Of a DNA stretch of 64,000 nucleotides, positions 43,259 to 52,404 are shown in pieces. Within the stretch, counting starts at the first letter, position 1; every line of letters starts with the position of its first letter. Both the position numbers and the translations under genes were made by a program. The stretch is from positions 421,616-485,615 of the forward strand of contig JAHDHL010000001.1 of the NCBI GenBank assembly GCA_020631355.1. The letters are read 5' to 3'. Below the pieces are notes generated by a model that saw only the letters and a program-made list of their open reading frames with translations, did no database searches and was not told the DNA's origin. Origin of the DNA: Saprospiraceae bacterium (lineage in GTDB: Bacteria > Bacteroidota > Bacteroidia > Chitinophagales > Saprospiraceae).

Positions 43259-44296
43259 ATGCAATACTCATTAGAAACTAGGGATACTTTCGCCATTTAC
43301 AGGCTTCCGAATGAAGAACACCACTTCCTCATTCAAGCCAACAAGGAAGATGTCATTCCTTTCCACGAGTTGGATAATGAACCCGCATTCGTATTCCATC
43401 CTTTTGAAGAATCAGTAGCTTCCCCTGCACTGGCCCTCAAGGCTAATAACATTCACATCAATCCAAAGTTCAGCTTCAAGAGTATACATCAGGGTTCTCC
43501 CTATTACATTTCGGAGCCCGAATACATTCCACTTTTGGAGGGTTTTGTAGATCATATACAAAATGGGGCTTTCCATAAGGCCATTTGCTCCAGAATCATT
43601 CGTAAGGAAATGCATGTTGAGGATTTGTATCCCTTATTCATTCGATTGAAGGAACAGTATCCTTTTGCATTCATTTACCTCATCAATATTCCTGATGTCG
43701 GATGTTGGATGGGAGCAACACCAGAAATCTTGTTGACAGACCATGACAAGATGGGTGAAACAGTAGCACTTGCTGGTACCAGGCCACTTAGTAGCACGGA
43801 AGATTGGGGTAAGAAAGAAATCATCGAACAGCAGATGGTCGAACGCTACATGGCCAACATCCTCATCCGCCGTAAGAAAAGCTTCCAAAAACTCGGACCT
43901 TTCACGGTCAAAGCTGGACGCGTAATGCACCTCAAGACCCGTTTCAGATTCCCATTGGAGAGTAATTGGAAAGATGTTGCATTGGATATCCATCCTAGTC
44001 CAGCCGTCTGTGGATTACCCAAAGAGAAAGCCAAGGCATTCATCCATGATACAGAACCTCACGAAAGGGCCTATTATTGTGGTTTCCTAGGGCCTGTCAA
44101 TATGAATGGAAAAACAGATTTATTTGTCAACCTTCGTTGTATGCAGGTGTTTAATGATACCTTTGCACTATATGTAGGCGGAGGAATCACGGCCGATTCC
44201 ATTCCTCAGAAAGAATTAGAGGAAACAATATGGAAATCCCGTACCTTATCAGACATCATAGAAGAAGTTTATTGTGAACCACATCTTATCGGATAA
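43259..44296 (+). CDS. menF: Isochorismate synthase
   Basis: 345 residues. It isomerises chorismate to isochorismate, the first menaquinone step. Chorismate-binding enzyme signatures are present: G-A-T-P-E-I-L-L near residue 152, E-T-V-A-L-A-G-T-R-P near 163-172, H-P-S-P-A-V-C-G-L-P near 244 and R-A-Y-Y-C-G-F-L-G-P near 269. menD overlaps its end by 23 bases and menB follows. The menaquinone context favours MenF over a siderophore EntC. Confidence 0.92.
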   Translation: MQYSLETRDTFAIYRLPNEEHHFLIQANKEDVIPFHELDNEPAFVFHPFEESVASPALALKANNIHINPKFSFKSIHQGSPYYISEPEYIPLLEGFVDHIQNGAFHKAICSRIIRKEMHVEDLYPLFIRLKEQYPFAFIYLINIPDVGCWMGATPEILLTDHDKMGETVALAGTRPLSSTEDWGKKEIIEQQMVERYMANILIRRKKSFQKLGPFTVKAGRVMHLKTRFRFPLESNWKDVALDIHPSPAVCGLPKEKAKAFIHDTEPHERAYYCGFLGPVNMNGKTDLFVNLRCMQVFNDTFALYVGGGITADSIPQKELEETIWKSRTLSDIIEEVYCEPHLIG

Positions 44297-45953
44297 ACCA
44301 GGGGTTAGAAACCTCGTTGAAATTTGTGCCGCCAAAGGCATCCGATATGTCATTATTTCCCCTGGTTCAAGGAACGCGCCACTCAATATATCATTCAATG
44401 AACATGGTGCTTTTACCTGTCTGAGTATTCCTGACGAGAGGTGTGCAGCTTTTGTTGCTATGGGAATAGCTCAACAAACCGGGATTCCTGCCATCGTTAC
44501 CTGTACATCGGGAAGCGCAGCCCTCAATTTTGCTCCTGCAATCAGCGAGGCATTCTATCAAAAAATCCCAATGATTGTCCTTACAGCAGACCGGCCTGAC
44601 GAATGGATCAATCAAGGTGAGGGACAATCCATTAACCAAAGGAATATCTATCACAACTATATCCTTAAGGATTATCACCTGCATCTTGACACTCAGGATC
44701 AGGATAACAACTGGTCAAACAATAGGATGATTTGCGAGGCCATTGACATTTCAGCATCACAACAAGGCCCTGTGCACATCAATATGCCATTCAGGGAACC
44801 CCTATATGGCAAAAGGGATTATACCAATGTATCTTTACCCAAGATACACCAACTACAAAAAACCGAATTTTCGTTGGATTCATTTACCATGGAAAAATGC
44901 AGCCAACAATTCAATTCGACAGCAAAGGTGATGATTCTATGCGGACTCATTCCTAGAAAAAATACCGAATTGCAACAATATATCGAGTCCCTGAGCTCAA
45001 AGGCTGTTGTTCTTTCAGAGACGACTTCCAATATTCAAGGAAAAGGAATTCACCACCATATTGACGCCTTACTCACCCAATATGATAAGGAGGCTTTCAA
45101 ACCCGACTTATTGATTACGATTGGTCATTCATTCATATCAAAAAAAATCAAGCTATGGCTAAGGGAATTCGGGCCTGATGACCATTGGCATATATCAGAA
45201 GATGAACAGGCACAGGATGTTTTCCAAGCATTGACGAAGCACCTTAGGCTTTCGCCCAATGATTTTTTCAGACAACTATCACTGGCTGACAATCCAGATA
45301 AAACATATCCCCAATTGTGGAAAAACCATGCTGTAAGGGTATCTCGGAAACATCACCAATTTATGGATTCCTGTCCTTGGTCCGATTTCAAGGCCTTTTC
45401 CATAATCCTACCTCATCTACCACAATATACTAACCTACACATGGGGAATTCATCCCCTGTACGCTATATCCAATTATTCCCCGTAAGGGAAGACATTCTT
45501 TATAATGGCAATCGGGGAGTCAGTGGAATAGATGGCAGTACATCCACGGCAATGGGAGCTGCATATCTCTCGGGGCAACCCACTACACTCATTTCCGGAG
45601 ACATTGCCTTTTTCTATGATTCGAATGCTTTCTGGAACCATCACCTTACGGGTAATCTTAGGATAATTGTTATCAATAACCAAGGGGGAGGTATCTTCCG
45701 ATTGATTGCGGGGCCGCCCAGTACGGGACAACTAGAGGAATTTTTTGAAACCAAGCATGATTTCAAAGCCAAGGGCATTTGTGATACTTTCCATATTCCT
45801 TATTATTTTGCGGAAAATTCGGAGGAACTGGAAGCAATTCTACCCCAATTCTATGCTCCTCAAAATAATGATAGACCTGCCGTTTTGGAAATATTCACAC
45901 CAAGGGAAATCAATGATTCAGTCTTTAGGGACTATTACCATAATTTGAAATAA
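44274..45953 (+). CDS. menD: 2-succinyl-5-enolpyruvyl-6-hydroxy-3-cyclohexene-1-carboxylate synthase
   Basis: 559 residues with a GTG start overlapping menF by 23 bases. This ThDP enzyme joins isochorismate and 2-oxoglutarate. The N-terminal Pyr domain has I-S-P-G-S-R-N-A-P-L near residue 28 and I-P-D-E-R-C-A-A-F-V-A-M-G near residue 51 with the conserved Glu. The PP domain has G-N-R-G-V-S-G-I-D-G-S near residue 414 and the ThDP/Mg signature G-D-I-A-F-F-Y-D...N-N-Q-G-G-G-I-F near residues 443-475. Confidence 0.96.
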   Translation: MNHILSDKPGVRNLVEICAAKGIRYVIISPGSRNAPLNISFNEHGAFTCLSIPDERCAAFVAMGIAQQTGIPAIVTCTSGSAALNFAPAISEAFYQKIPMIVLTADRPDEWINQGEGQSINQRNIYHNYILKDYHLHLDTQDQDNNWSNNRMICEAIDISASQQGPVHINMPFREPLYGKRDYTNVSLPKIHQLQKTEFSLDSFTMEKCSQQFNSTAKVMILCGLIPRKNTELQQYIESLSSKAVVLSETTSNIQGKGIHHHIDALLTQYDKEAFKPDLLITIGHSFISKKIKLWLREFGPDDHWHISEDEQAQDVFQALTKHLRLSPNDFFRQLSLADNPDKTYPQLWKNHAVRVSRKHHQFMDSCPWSDFKAFSIILPHLPQYTNLHMGNSSPVRYIQLFPVREDILYNGNRGVSGIDGSTSTAMGAAYLSGQPTTLISGDIAFFYDSNAFWNHHLTGNLRIIVINNQGGGIFRLIAGPPSTGQLEEFFETKHDFKAKGICDTFHIPYYFAENSEELEAILPQFYAPQNNDRPAVLEIFTPREINDSVFRDYYHNLK

Positions 45954-45966
45954 AATCTAGTTATAC

Positions 45967-46809
45967 ATGTCAGATATCAATTGGAAAATAGCCAAGGAAT
46001 ACGAGGACATTACCTATAAGAAATGTAATGGAGTAGCCCGTATTGCATTCAACAGACCAGAGGTAAGGAATGCATTCCGTCCCAAAACCGTAGGAGAATT
46101 GCTGGATGCTTTCCATGATGCAAGGGAAGACCGTACAATTGGCGTGATTTTACTTTCAGGAGAGGGGCCATCTCCCAAAGATGGAGGATGGGCATTCTGC
46201 TCAGGAGGCGACCAACGTGTCAGGGGTAAGAGAGGTTATGAGGGAGGCGATGGTGTCGGACGACTGAATATCCTTGAAGTACAGCGATTGATTCGTTTTA
46301 TGAATAAGGCCGTCATCTGTGTTGTTCCAGGTTGGGCTGTTGGTGGTGGACATTCACTACATGTTGTTTGTGACCTAACACTAGCCAGTAAGGAACATGC
46401 TATTTTCAAGCAGACAGATGCGGATGTAGCCAGTTATGATGCAGGATATGGTTCTGCTTATCTGGCCAGACAGGTAGGTCAGAAAAGAGCGAGGGAAATC
46501 TTTTTCCTTGGAAGAAATTATTCTGCCCAAGAAGCGTTTGAAATGGGAATGGTCAATGCCGTCATTCCGCATGACGAATTAGAAGATGAAGCATACAGGT
46601 GGGCTCAGGAAATTCTAGGAAAAAGTCCGATGGCCATCAAAATGCTCAAGTTTGCATTCAACCTTATTGATGACGGATTGGTTGGTCAGCAAATATTTGC
46701 AGGTGAAGCCACCAGATTGGGTTATATGACGGACGAAGCAGAAGAAGGTAGGAATGCTTTCTTGGAGAAAAGGAAACCCAATTGGGATGATTTCCCGAAA
46801 TTCCCATAG
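45967..46809 (+). CDS. menB: 1,4-dihydroxy-2-naphthoyl-CoA synthase
   Basis: 280 residues, crotonase fold. It closes the naphthoate ring from o-succinylbenzoyl-CoA. MenB-specific features are F-C-S-G-G-D-Q-R-V-R-G near residue 77 and V-P-G-W-A-V-G-G-G-H-S-L near residue 120. It lies 13 bases after menD in the same operon. The menC, menE and menA genes are not in this window. Confidence 0.96.
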   Translation: MSDINWKIAKEYEDITYKKCNGVARIAFNRPEVRNAFRPKTVGELLDAFHDAREDRTIGVILLSGEGPSPKDGGWAFCSGGDQRVRGKRGYEGGDGVGRLNILEVQRLIRFMNKAVICVVPGWAVGGGHSLHVVCDLTLASKEHAIFKQTDADVASYDAGYGSAYLARQVGQKRAREIFFLGRNYSAQEAFEMGMVNAVIPHDELEDEAYRWAQEILGKSPMAIKMLKFAFNLIDDGLVGQQIFAGEATRLGYMTDEAEEGRNAFLEKRKPNWDDFPKFP

Positions 46810-46830
46810 TAATGGGAATCCCTTAATGAT

Positions 46831-46863
46831 AAAAGGAGCATAACGTAATGTTATGCTCCTTTT
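46831..46863. terminator. Bidirectional hairpin after menB
   Basis: Stem aaaaggagcataac/gttatgctcctttt between convergent menB and the OmpH-like gene. Confidence 0.8.
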
Positions 46864-46871
46864 CTTGTTAT

Positions 46872-47480
46872 CTATTCTACTCCTTTCTTCTCCGATTGGG
46901 GAATCAAGGCTTGTATGGAACTTTGGATACCCCTGGATTTGACCCTCATTTGTTGTTCTATTCCGAATGCATCCCCCCTCATTGACTCTAACTCATCCTG
47001 AAGTAGGGAAGTAATATCCGAAAGTCTGACCTTTTGTGGATTATGGTAATAAACCGTTTGGGAATCAATGATGCTATTCATCCCATTATTCTTTCCTTCC
47101 TCTACAATCCAACCTGTCAAGCTATGTTCCACATATACATGTATCAGGTCTATTCGTTCCTTGTTCTCAATGTCAATGGTTTCTGCAATCCTTACTATTT
47201 CCTGTTCTACTTCCCTCATTTTAACACCAAGGGCCTCTTGAATCTCCGTGCTTCCTGTTGCTTTTTCGTATTCCCTTTCAAAAGAGGACAGCATCTGTTC
47301 GCCTACACTAGCTATCATGATATTTTCCTTGTGAAAAAGGGATTGCCTTACCGAATCCAGATACCTAAATTCCTTGGATACACCTATTAGGCTATCCATA
47401 TTCACAACACCGATGGTTTGGGTCTGAGCTTGGGTGATCTGAGGCAGGACAAAGAGGATTAAAATGATTAGAAATCGCAT
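46872..47480 (-). CDS. OmpH/Skp-like periplasmic protein
   Basis: 202 residues. A signal peptide ends at A-Q-T-Q near residue 20. The following 'T-I-G-V-V-N-M-D-S-L' is the first strand of the OmpH/Skp fold, then long helices (about 35-140) interrupt it before the return strand 'G-M-N-S-I-I-D-S-Q-T-V-Y-Y' near residue 133. Skp-family proteins chaperone outer-membrane proteins. The gene is alone and divergent from the glycosylase gene. Confidence 0.7.
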   Translation of the reverse strand: MRFLIILILFVLPQITQAQTQTIGVVNMDSLIGVSKEFRYLDSVRQSLFHKENIMIASVGEQMLSSFEREYEKATGSTEIQEALGVKMREVEQEIVRIAETIDIENKERIDLIHVYVEHSLTGWIVEEGKNNGMNSIIDSQTVYYHNPQKVRLSDITSLLQDELESMRGDAFGIEQQMRVKSRGIQSSIQALIPQSEKKGVE

Positions 47481-47527
47481 TTGTACTGTGTTTACTTACT
47501 TATCTTTACGCTAAAATCGCTTTTCCT

Positions 47528-48160
47528 TTGGACATTTCCCACATATTAGACCGTTCTTTTTATAATCGTAACAATGTGGTTACGGTAGCAAAGGAGTTAT
47601 TAGGGAAATTTTTAGTCACAAATTTCGACGGACAACTTACGTCAGGGATGATAGTTGAAACCGAAGCCTACCGCGGAAAAGATGACAAAGCTTGTCACGC
47701 ATATCCAGATAAAAAAACGAAAAGAACAGCGGTTATGTTTGAGGAAGGAGGGATATCATATGTGTATCTTTGTTACGGAGTCCATCATCTTTTCAATGTA
47801 ATCACATCCGAAAAAGATGTATGTAATGGTGTCCTTATCAGGGCTATCGAACCCAAAGAAGGCATTGATGTAATGCTAAAAAGAAGGAAAAAAGAAAAGA
47901 TGACCACCACCCTTACTTCGGGCCCGGGGACATTAAGCCAGGCAATGGGATTACAATTCCAACACCACGATGCATTAGATATCACTACGAAGCAAAATGG
48001 ATTATGGTTGGAGGATAGAGGTATTCTGATTCAACAAGATCAGATTATTGAGAGTCGTAGGGTAGGTGTGGACTTTGCGGGTGATTGTGCCCTGAGGGAT
48101 TGGCGATTCAGGATTAAGGATAATCCTTGGACCAGTAAGGGAAAAGGTAAAGGAGAATAA
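47528..48160 (+). CDS. DNA-3-methyladenine glycosylase (AAG/MPG type)
   Basis: 210 residues from a TTG start; no in-frame ATG precedes the conserved F-Y-N-R. It excises alkylated purines. AAG-family signatures: E-T-E-A-Y near residue 46, D-K-A-C-H-A near residue 55, G-G-I-S-Y-V-Y-L-C-Y-G near 75-85 and T-S-G-P-G-T-L-S-Q-A near 128-137. The VWA gene begins five bases after the stop, so the two share a transcript, an odd pairing. Confidence 0.93.
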   Translation: MDISHILDRSFYNRNNVVTVAKELLGKFLVTNFDGQLTSGMIVETEAYRGKDDKACHAYPDKKTKRTAVMFEEGGISYVYLCYGVHHLFNVITSEKDVCNGVLIRAIEPKEGIDVMLKRRKKEKMTTTLTSGPGTLSQAMGLQFQHHDALDITTKQNGLWLEDRGILIQQDQIIESRRVGVDFAGDCALRDWRFRIKDNPWTSKGKGKGE

Positions 48161-48165
48161 CAATT

Positions 48166-49338
48166 ATGAGTATCAGGAATGAAATGGACATCAAGGAATT
48201 CGACCAATTATCAGAACGCCTGAAAAAATGGAGACTGATTCTGGGTAAGGGTGCGGACCCTCAAGGGGAGTCCAATCTTGAGGGTGAGGCCAAAGGCATG
48301 GACGAAACCCTTGAAGCCTTGTATGATAATGAAAGGCAAGGAGGACTGGGTAATTCTTCCCCTAACATCAATCGTTGGCTGGGGGATATCAGAAAGTACT
48401 TTCCTACCTCCATCGTTCAGATTATGCAGAAAGATGCCATGGAACGACTCGGATTGAAAGAGATGCTCCTAGAACCTGAAATGCTGGAATCTGTGGAACC
48501 GGATGTGGACCTTGTGGGAACATTACTCTCCCTGAATAAAATCATGCCCAACAAGACAAGGGAAACAGCAAGAAAAGTCGTGCACAAAGTGGTCATGGAA
48601 TTGGAGAAAAGACTTTCCAATAAAATGCGGGAAGCCGTCGAGGGAGCATTGAACAGAAGTGTCAGGAACAGAAGGCCCAAACTCAACGAAATGGATTGGC
48701 ACAGAACCATTCGTGCCAATATGAAACATTACCAAAAAGATTATAAGACCATCATTCCAGAGCAACTTTGGGGATACGGAAGAAAAGGACAATCATTAAA
48801 ACACGTCATTCTACTGGTAGACCAATCGGGTTCGATGGCCTCATCCTTGGTTTATGCGGGTGTATTCGGAGCGGTCATGGCATCCCTTAAGTCCGTTAAG
48901 ACCCATATGGTCGTTTTCGACACGAATGTTGTAGACCTTACAGAAGAACTCTCTGACCCTGTGGAGTTACTTTTCGGAACCCAATTAGGAGGAGGAACGG
49001 ATATCAACAAGGCGTTGACCTATGCAGAGCAACTCATTACACAGCCCAATGATACGATACTTGTTCTTATTTCTGACTTGTTCGAGGGCGGAAACGAAAG
49101 GGAAATGTTGGGTAGAGCTGCCAGAATCCAGAACTCAGGTGTTTCATTCATTACCCTTCTCGCCCTTAGTGATGAAGGCGCCCCTGGATACGATAAGGGA
49201 ATAGCCAATCGATTCTACTCCTTGGATATCCCCACTTTTGCATGTACACCAGATCAGTTTCCGGACCTAATGGCTGCAGCAATGAAAAAAGATGATATCA
49301 GTGCATGGATGTCCAGGAATAATATTGTCAGGAAATAA
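48166..49338 (+). CDS. VWA-domain protein of the SWIM/DUF5691/MoxR system
   Basis: 390 residues. The N-terminal 200 residues are helical and charged. The C-terminal VWA domain begins H-V-I-L-L-V-D-Q-S-G-S-M near residue 215 with an intact MIDAS D-x-S-G-S, T in G-G-G-T-D-I near residue 279, and D in L-I-S-D-L-F near residue 303. Its type matches VWA proteins that sit at the end of SWIM-DUF5691-MoxR-DUF5682 clusters. Here it is about 44 kb from the SWIM/DUF5691 pair and co-transcribed with a DNA glycosylase. VWA domains recruit substrates to MoxR ATPases through metal-dependent contacts; the exact role is unknown. Confidence 0.8.
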   Translation: MSIRNEMDIKEFDQLSERLKKWRLILGKGADPQGESNLEGEAKGMDETLEALYDNERQGGLGNSSPNINRWLGDIRKYFPTSIVQIMQKDAMERLGLKEMLLEPEMLESVEPDVDLVGTLLSLNKIMPNKTRETARKVVHKVVMELEKRLSNKMREAVEGALNRSVRNRRPKLNEMDWHRTIRANMKHYQKDYKTIIPEQLWGYGRKGQSLKHVILLVDQSGSMASSLVYAGVFGAVMASLKSVKTHMVVFDTNVVDLTEELSDPVELLFGTQLGGGTDINKALTYAEQLITQPNDTILVLISDLFEGGNEREMLGRAARIQNSGVSFITLLALSDEGAPGYDKGIANRFYSLDIPTFACTPDQFPDLMAAAMKKDDISAWMSRNNIVRK

Positions 49339-49339
49339 T

Positions 49340-49373
49340 AAAAGGGCAGTGGATTTGATACCACTGCCCTTTT
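49340..49373. terminator. Bidirectional hairpin after VWA gene
   Basis: Stem aaagggcagtgg/ccactgcccttt with T-rich flanks, between convergent genes. Confidence 0.85.
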
Positions 49374-49393
49374 ATCTTATCATCATCTGCCGG

Positions 49394-49696
49394 TTAAATA
49401 CTGGATTTCACCTTGGATTTCAATTGGTGCTTGGACATGGCTCCGGATTGTTGCCATAGGATTTTGCCTCCCTTGAACAACACAAAAGTAGGAACGCCCC
49501 TTACCTTGAACTTAGCTGCTACCTTTTGGTTCTTATCCACGTCTACCTTGAGGATTCTTACCTCATCCCCCATTTCTTTCGACAACTCCTTCAATACAGG
49601 ATGCATCACCTTGCAAGGGCCACACCATGTGGCATAAAAATCCACTAGTGTCGGTTTGTCTTCATTGATGATATTCCAAAAATTCTTCTTCGCCAT
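49394..49696 (-). CDS. trxA: Thioredoxin
   Basis: 100 residues, a one-domain cytoplasmic thioredoxin. The active site W-C-G-P-C-K is at residues 24-29 and the cis-proline loop G-V-P-T-F near residue 67. There is no signal peptide. It reduces protein disulfides with thioredoxin reductase. Several thioredoxins are usual in this phylum, so this need not be the main one. Confidence 0.9.
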   Translation of the reverse strand: MAKKNFWNIINEDKPTLVDFYATWCGPCKVMHPVLKELSKEMGDEVRILKVDVDKNQKVAAKFKVRGVPTFVLFKGGKILWQQSGAMSKHQLKSKVKSSI

Positions 49697-49752
49697 GGTT
49701 GGGACATTGAAATTGATTTACAAGATACCCAAAGAACAACCTCAACTTGATT

Positions 49753-50841
49753 TTAGTTGCAATCACCCTCTAACTGAGCAATCCAATCATATATCAGTTG
49801 GATTCCCTCATCGTGGTTTACGGAACGGCCCAACTCTGGCATCATTACATCCAATTCGGTAGAATTCATACGATAATGCATTATGGAATTCTCTGGCTCA
49901 CCGGGTACAATCCCGAATTGCAAACCGCCACTTCCCTGACCTGCCGCAATCGGAGGCTTACATATTCCCAATGTATAGCTATCCATTTCTTCTATTGTCA
50001 ATGTCAGGCCCGTATTCTTGGCTGGTCCCAAGGGATTATGGCAATGACCACAATTCACATCCAAGTAGGTTCTCGCCCTAAAGTTCAATTCCTCAGCAGG
50101 GTCATCGTATACGGCAGCCCTTGGCCTTGAACCTATTCCGGGTACATTCTGAAGATAATCCATTTCTACCCATTTATCGAGTTGGTTCATGGTACCATCC
50201 TCATAATCATAATCCTTGTTCAGGTTTCTTGCCTTGGGGCCCAAGGGCAATAGTACATTATCCAAATTATGGCATCCCGTACATTCATTCCTATTGGGGA
50301 TATGATAATAAGTACTTCGTTCCGTACCATCATAGTGCGTCCAGTCTACCAATATATCACCTCCTACCAAGGAAAATTCGGCATCCGTCTGTGCCTCATT
50401 CCATACATAAGAAATAGGTTGCCATGCTGTATCCTGCTTGACTAATAGTCTGGTCTCAAGGATTCTTCTTCCTTGTGATGGATTAGTAAAATCATTATCA
50501 AAGTAAAAATTCTTTATGATAATCGTTCCCAAAGGGAAATCCATGGCATCATGGTCGGAGTAGGTTGCTGTCCTTCCTTTCGGTATCCAGATGAATCGTG
50601 CTTTCTGTGCATAATCGGAAAACAATGGTGTATTCAAATCATAGGGCAACACCCTATCAGCAGGCATCAAATCTGACATATCCCCAGTGAAGAACTGATA
50701 ATCGGATAAATTGTCATACGGTAAATTTTCCAATACGATGGGCAAATCACCATCCTCATCATTCTGACAGGCATTGGGAATAATGACAATCATTCCGATT
50801 ATCATCATGAACAATCCCCAACGCAACATTTTAATCCACAT
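49753..50841 (-). CDS. SO2930-type diheme c-type cytochrome lipoprotein
   Basis: 362 residues. A lipoprotein signal ends in N-A-C (about residue 25). A distinctive P-Y-D-L-N-T-P-L-F-S-D-Y-A near residue 65 is typical of the SO2930/HNE_0200 family. Two heme motifs are present: C-T-G-C-H near residue 188 and C-G-H-C-H near residue 264. The next gene upstream is a parallel beta-helix lipoprotein. In other bacteria the two families are neighbours, so the pair likely acts together, but the reaction is not known. Confidence 0.82.
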   Translation of the reverse strand: MWIKMLRWGLFMMIIGMIVIIPNACQNDEDGDLPIVLENLPYDNLSDYQFFTGDMSDLMPADRVLPYDLNTPLFSDYAQKARFIWIPKGRTATYSDHDAMDFPLGTIIIKNFYFDNDFTNPSQGRRILETRLLVKQDTAWQPISYVWNEAQTDAEFSLVGGDILVDWTHYDGTERSTYYHIPNRNECTGCHNLDNVLLPLGPKARNLNKDYDYEDGTMNQLDKWVEMDYLQNVPGIGSRPRAAVYDDPAEELNFRARTYLDVNCGHCHNPLGPAKNTGLTLTIEEMDSYTLGICKPPIAAGQGSGGLQFGIVPGEPENSIMHYRMNSTELDVMMPELGRSVNHDEGIQLIYDWIAQLEGDCN

Positions 50842-50875
50842 ACCCTTTTATTTTTATTAAAATTACCAATAAATA

Positions 50876-50910
50876 AGAGGTTGTCCAACCCATATGATTG
50901 GACAACCTCT
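50876..50910 (-). terminator. Hairpin between beta-helix and diheme cytochrome genes
   Basis: A perfect 13-bp stem (50876-50888 with 50898-50910). It would end or reduce transcription from the beta-helix gene into the cytochrome gene. Confidence 0.7.
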
Positions 50911-50936
50911 CATTCTAACCCTTAGAGGATAACTTT

Positions 50937-52193
50937 CTATGGTGTCGGAGCATTGATGCTTGTCTCAGACAAACGCTCATGCTGACACAAGTAAGGAGTA
51001 ACATCCTCGTTCAATGCGAATCCAGCATCGGCATTCAAATCAACGAAATCCTCATTCGCCTGATTTTCGATACAAAGGACATTTGCTCCAGCCAAGTCAG
51101 GATTCTCCCAACCATCATAAATGAAATGTGGCAAGTCACCATCGGAGTAGAATGCAACTAGGAAGTTACCCATATCGGTTTGTTCTGTAGGCAAGTCATT
51201 GGTCCTGGACATGGTATTGTCATGGATATGAATTTGCTCACAATATGGGATATAGTTCTCATCCTCCCAAGTCAGTCCACCCAATGCAGCCACTACATTG
51301 TAACTGATAACACCGATTCCCATCACATTATTATTTGTGATCGTATTATTGAATACCTCTACTTCCTTAGCGGCCAAAATCATAATTCCTGTACCTGAAG
51401 GTACACTTCCCACAATGTTTCCAGCGGGAGCGAAATTAGGATGACTATTGCTCGAAAGAGTATTATTGTAAACCCTGTGATGGTTTCCGTTCACCAACGT
51501 CAGTCCCGGTAGGTCGAATATCAATATTCCACCAGTGTTATTCATGGCCGTATTATTGAACACTTCGGAGAACTTACTATTCTCAATCTCGATACCTGCT
51601 ACGTTTTCCTCTACCCTTGAGTTCTTAACATGGATAAATTCGGACTGCCCTACATAGATACCTGCATCAGATGCTCCTCTTACATAGCAATCATCAATGT
51701 TGACATGCTTACATAATACAGGATACAAACCATAAGCTCCATTATCCTGACTCACATCTCCAGTCCATACAGCTCCTACCTGATAGAATGTGATACCTTC
51801 GCAATCTGTTGCCTTGATACCATCACCCTCTGCATTCTGAACCGTAAATCCGTTCATTAATACCATATCACTGTTGGTAATCTTGATTCCCTCAGCACCA
51901 GATATCTGATCCGTGAAGTCAAGGATGGTTTCATTCATTCCTGCTCCCTCTATTACCAAATTGGTCTTACTATCCACGCTCAATGTAGATGTGAATGTGA
52001 ATGTACCAGGACCAAACACAATCTTATCACCATCTTCAAAGAGAATCATTGCTTCCTGAACATCTGCTTGTGTAGCAGTTGAGGCTTCGAACGTGTACGT
52101 TGTGGATGTATCCTCTGGCGTATCATCCTTACATGAGCTTATTGCAATAGCCACAATAGCCAGTAGCCCTAAAAGGTTTCTAAATTTGATCAT
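50937..52193 (-). CDS. Parallel beta-helix lipoprotein
   Basis: 418 residues from the ATG at 52193; an upstream in-frame extension of 20 residues is rejected because the lipoprotein signal starts at this Met and ends I-S-S-C (Cys20). The mature protein is a right-handed parallel beta-helix (about residues 90-330), with repeating 'N-N-T' and 'V-x-N-S-x-V-E-x-N' turns typical of NosD/pectate-lyase-like folds. No catalytic site can be named. Its partner is the diheme cytochrome gene downstream. Confidence 0.8.
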   Translation of the reverse strand: MIKFRNLLGLLAIVAIAISSCKDDTPEDTSTTYTFEASTATQADVQEAMILFEDGDKIVFGPGTFTFTSTLSVDSKTNLVIEGAGMNETILDFTDQISGAEGIKITNSDMVLMNGFTVQNAEGDGIKATDCEGITFYQVGAVWTGDVSQDNGAYGLYPVLCKHVNIDDCYVRGASDAGIYVGQSEFIHVKNSRVEENVAGIEIENSKFSEVFNNTAMNNTGGILIFDLPGLTLVNGNHHRVYNNTLSSNSHPNFAPAGNIVGSVPSGTGIMILAAKEVEVFNNTITNNNVMGIGVISYNVVAALGGLTWEDENYIPYCEQIHIHDNTMSRTNDLPTEQTDMGNFLVAFYSDGDLPHFIYDGWENPDLAGANVLCIENQANEDFVDLNADAGFALNEDVTPYLCQHERLSETSINAPTP

Positions 52194-52344
52194 CTTAAAT
52201 TTTTCGTTTGAATAAAGTATTAGGTAAAATCGAGAATGTAACCATCCCGACAACTCAATATAACAAAGGATTATTACTTATTGAAATATGTCCCAATCCA
52301 ATTCAATTGTCGTTCAGCCATCTAATTCAAAAATTACATTCCAT

Positions 52345-52352
52345 TAAATTTG
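52345..52352 (+). promoter_or_regulatory. Alternative -7 box for the T9SS thioredoxin-like gene
   Basis: TAAATTTG, 52 bases before the ATG at 52405; a second identical octamer lies at 52392-52399. Confidence 0.35.
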
Positions 52353-52391
52353 TGGCACACAATGTGAATATCATTACACCTAATTAATCCA

Positions 52392-52399
52392 TAAATTTG
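52392..52399 (+). promoter_or_regulatory. -7 box five bases from the start codon
   Basis: TAAATTTG ends five bases before the ATG at 52405, which would give a leaderless transcript if used. Confidence 0.3.
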
Positions 52400-52404
52400 G
52401 CTCT

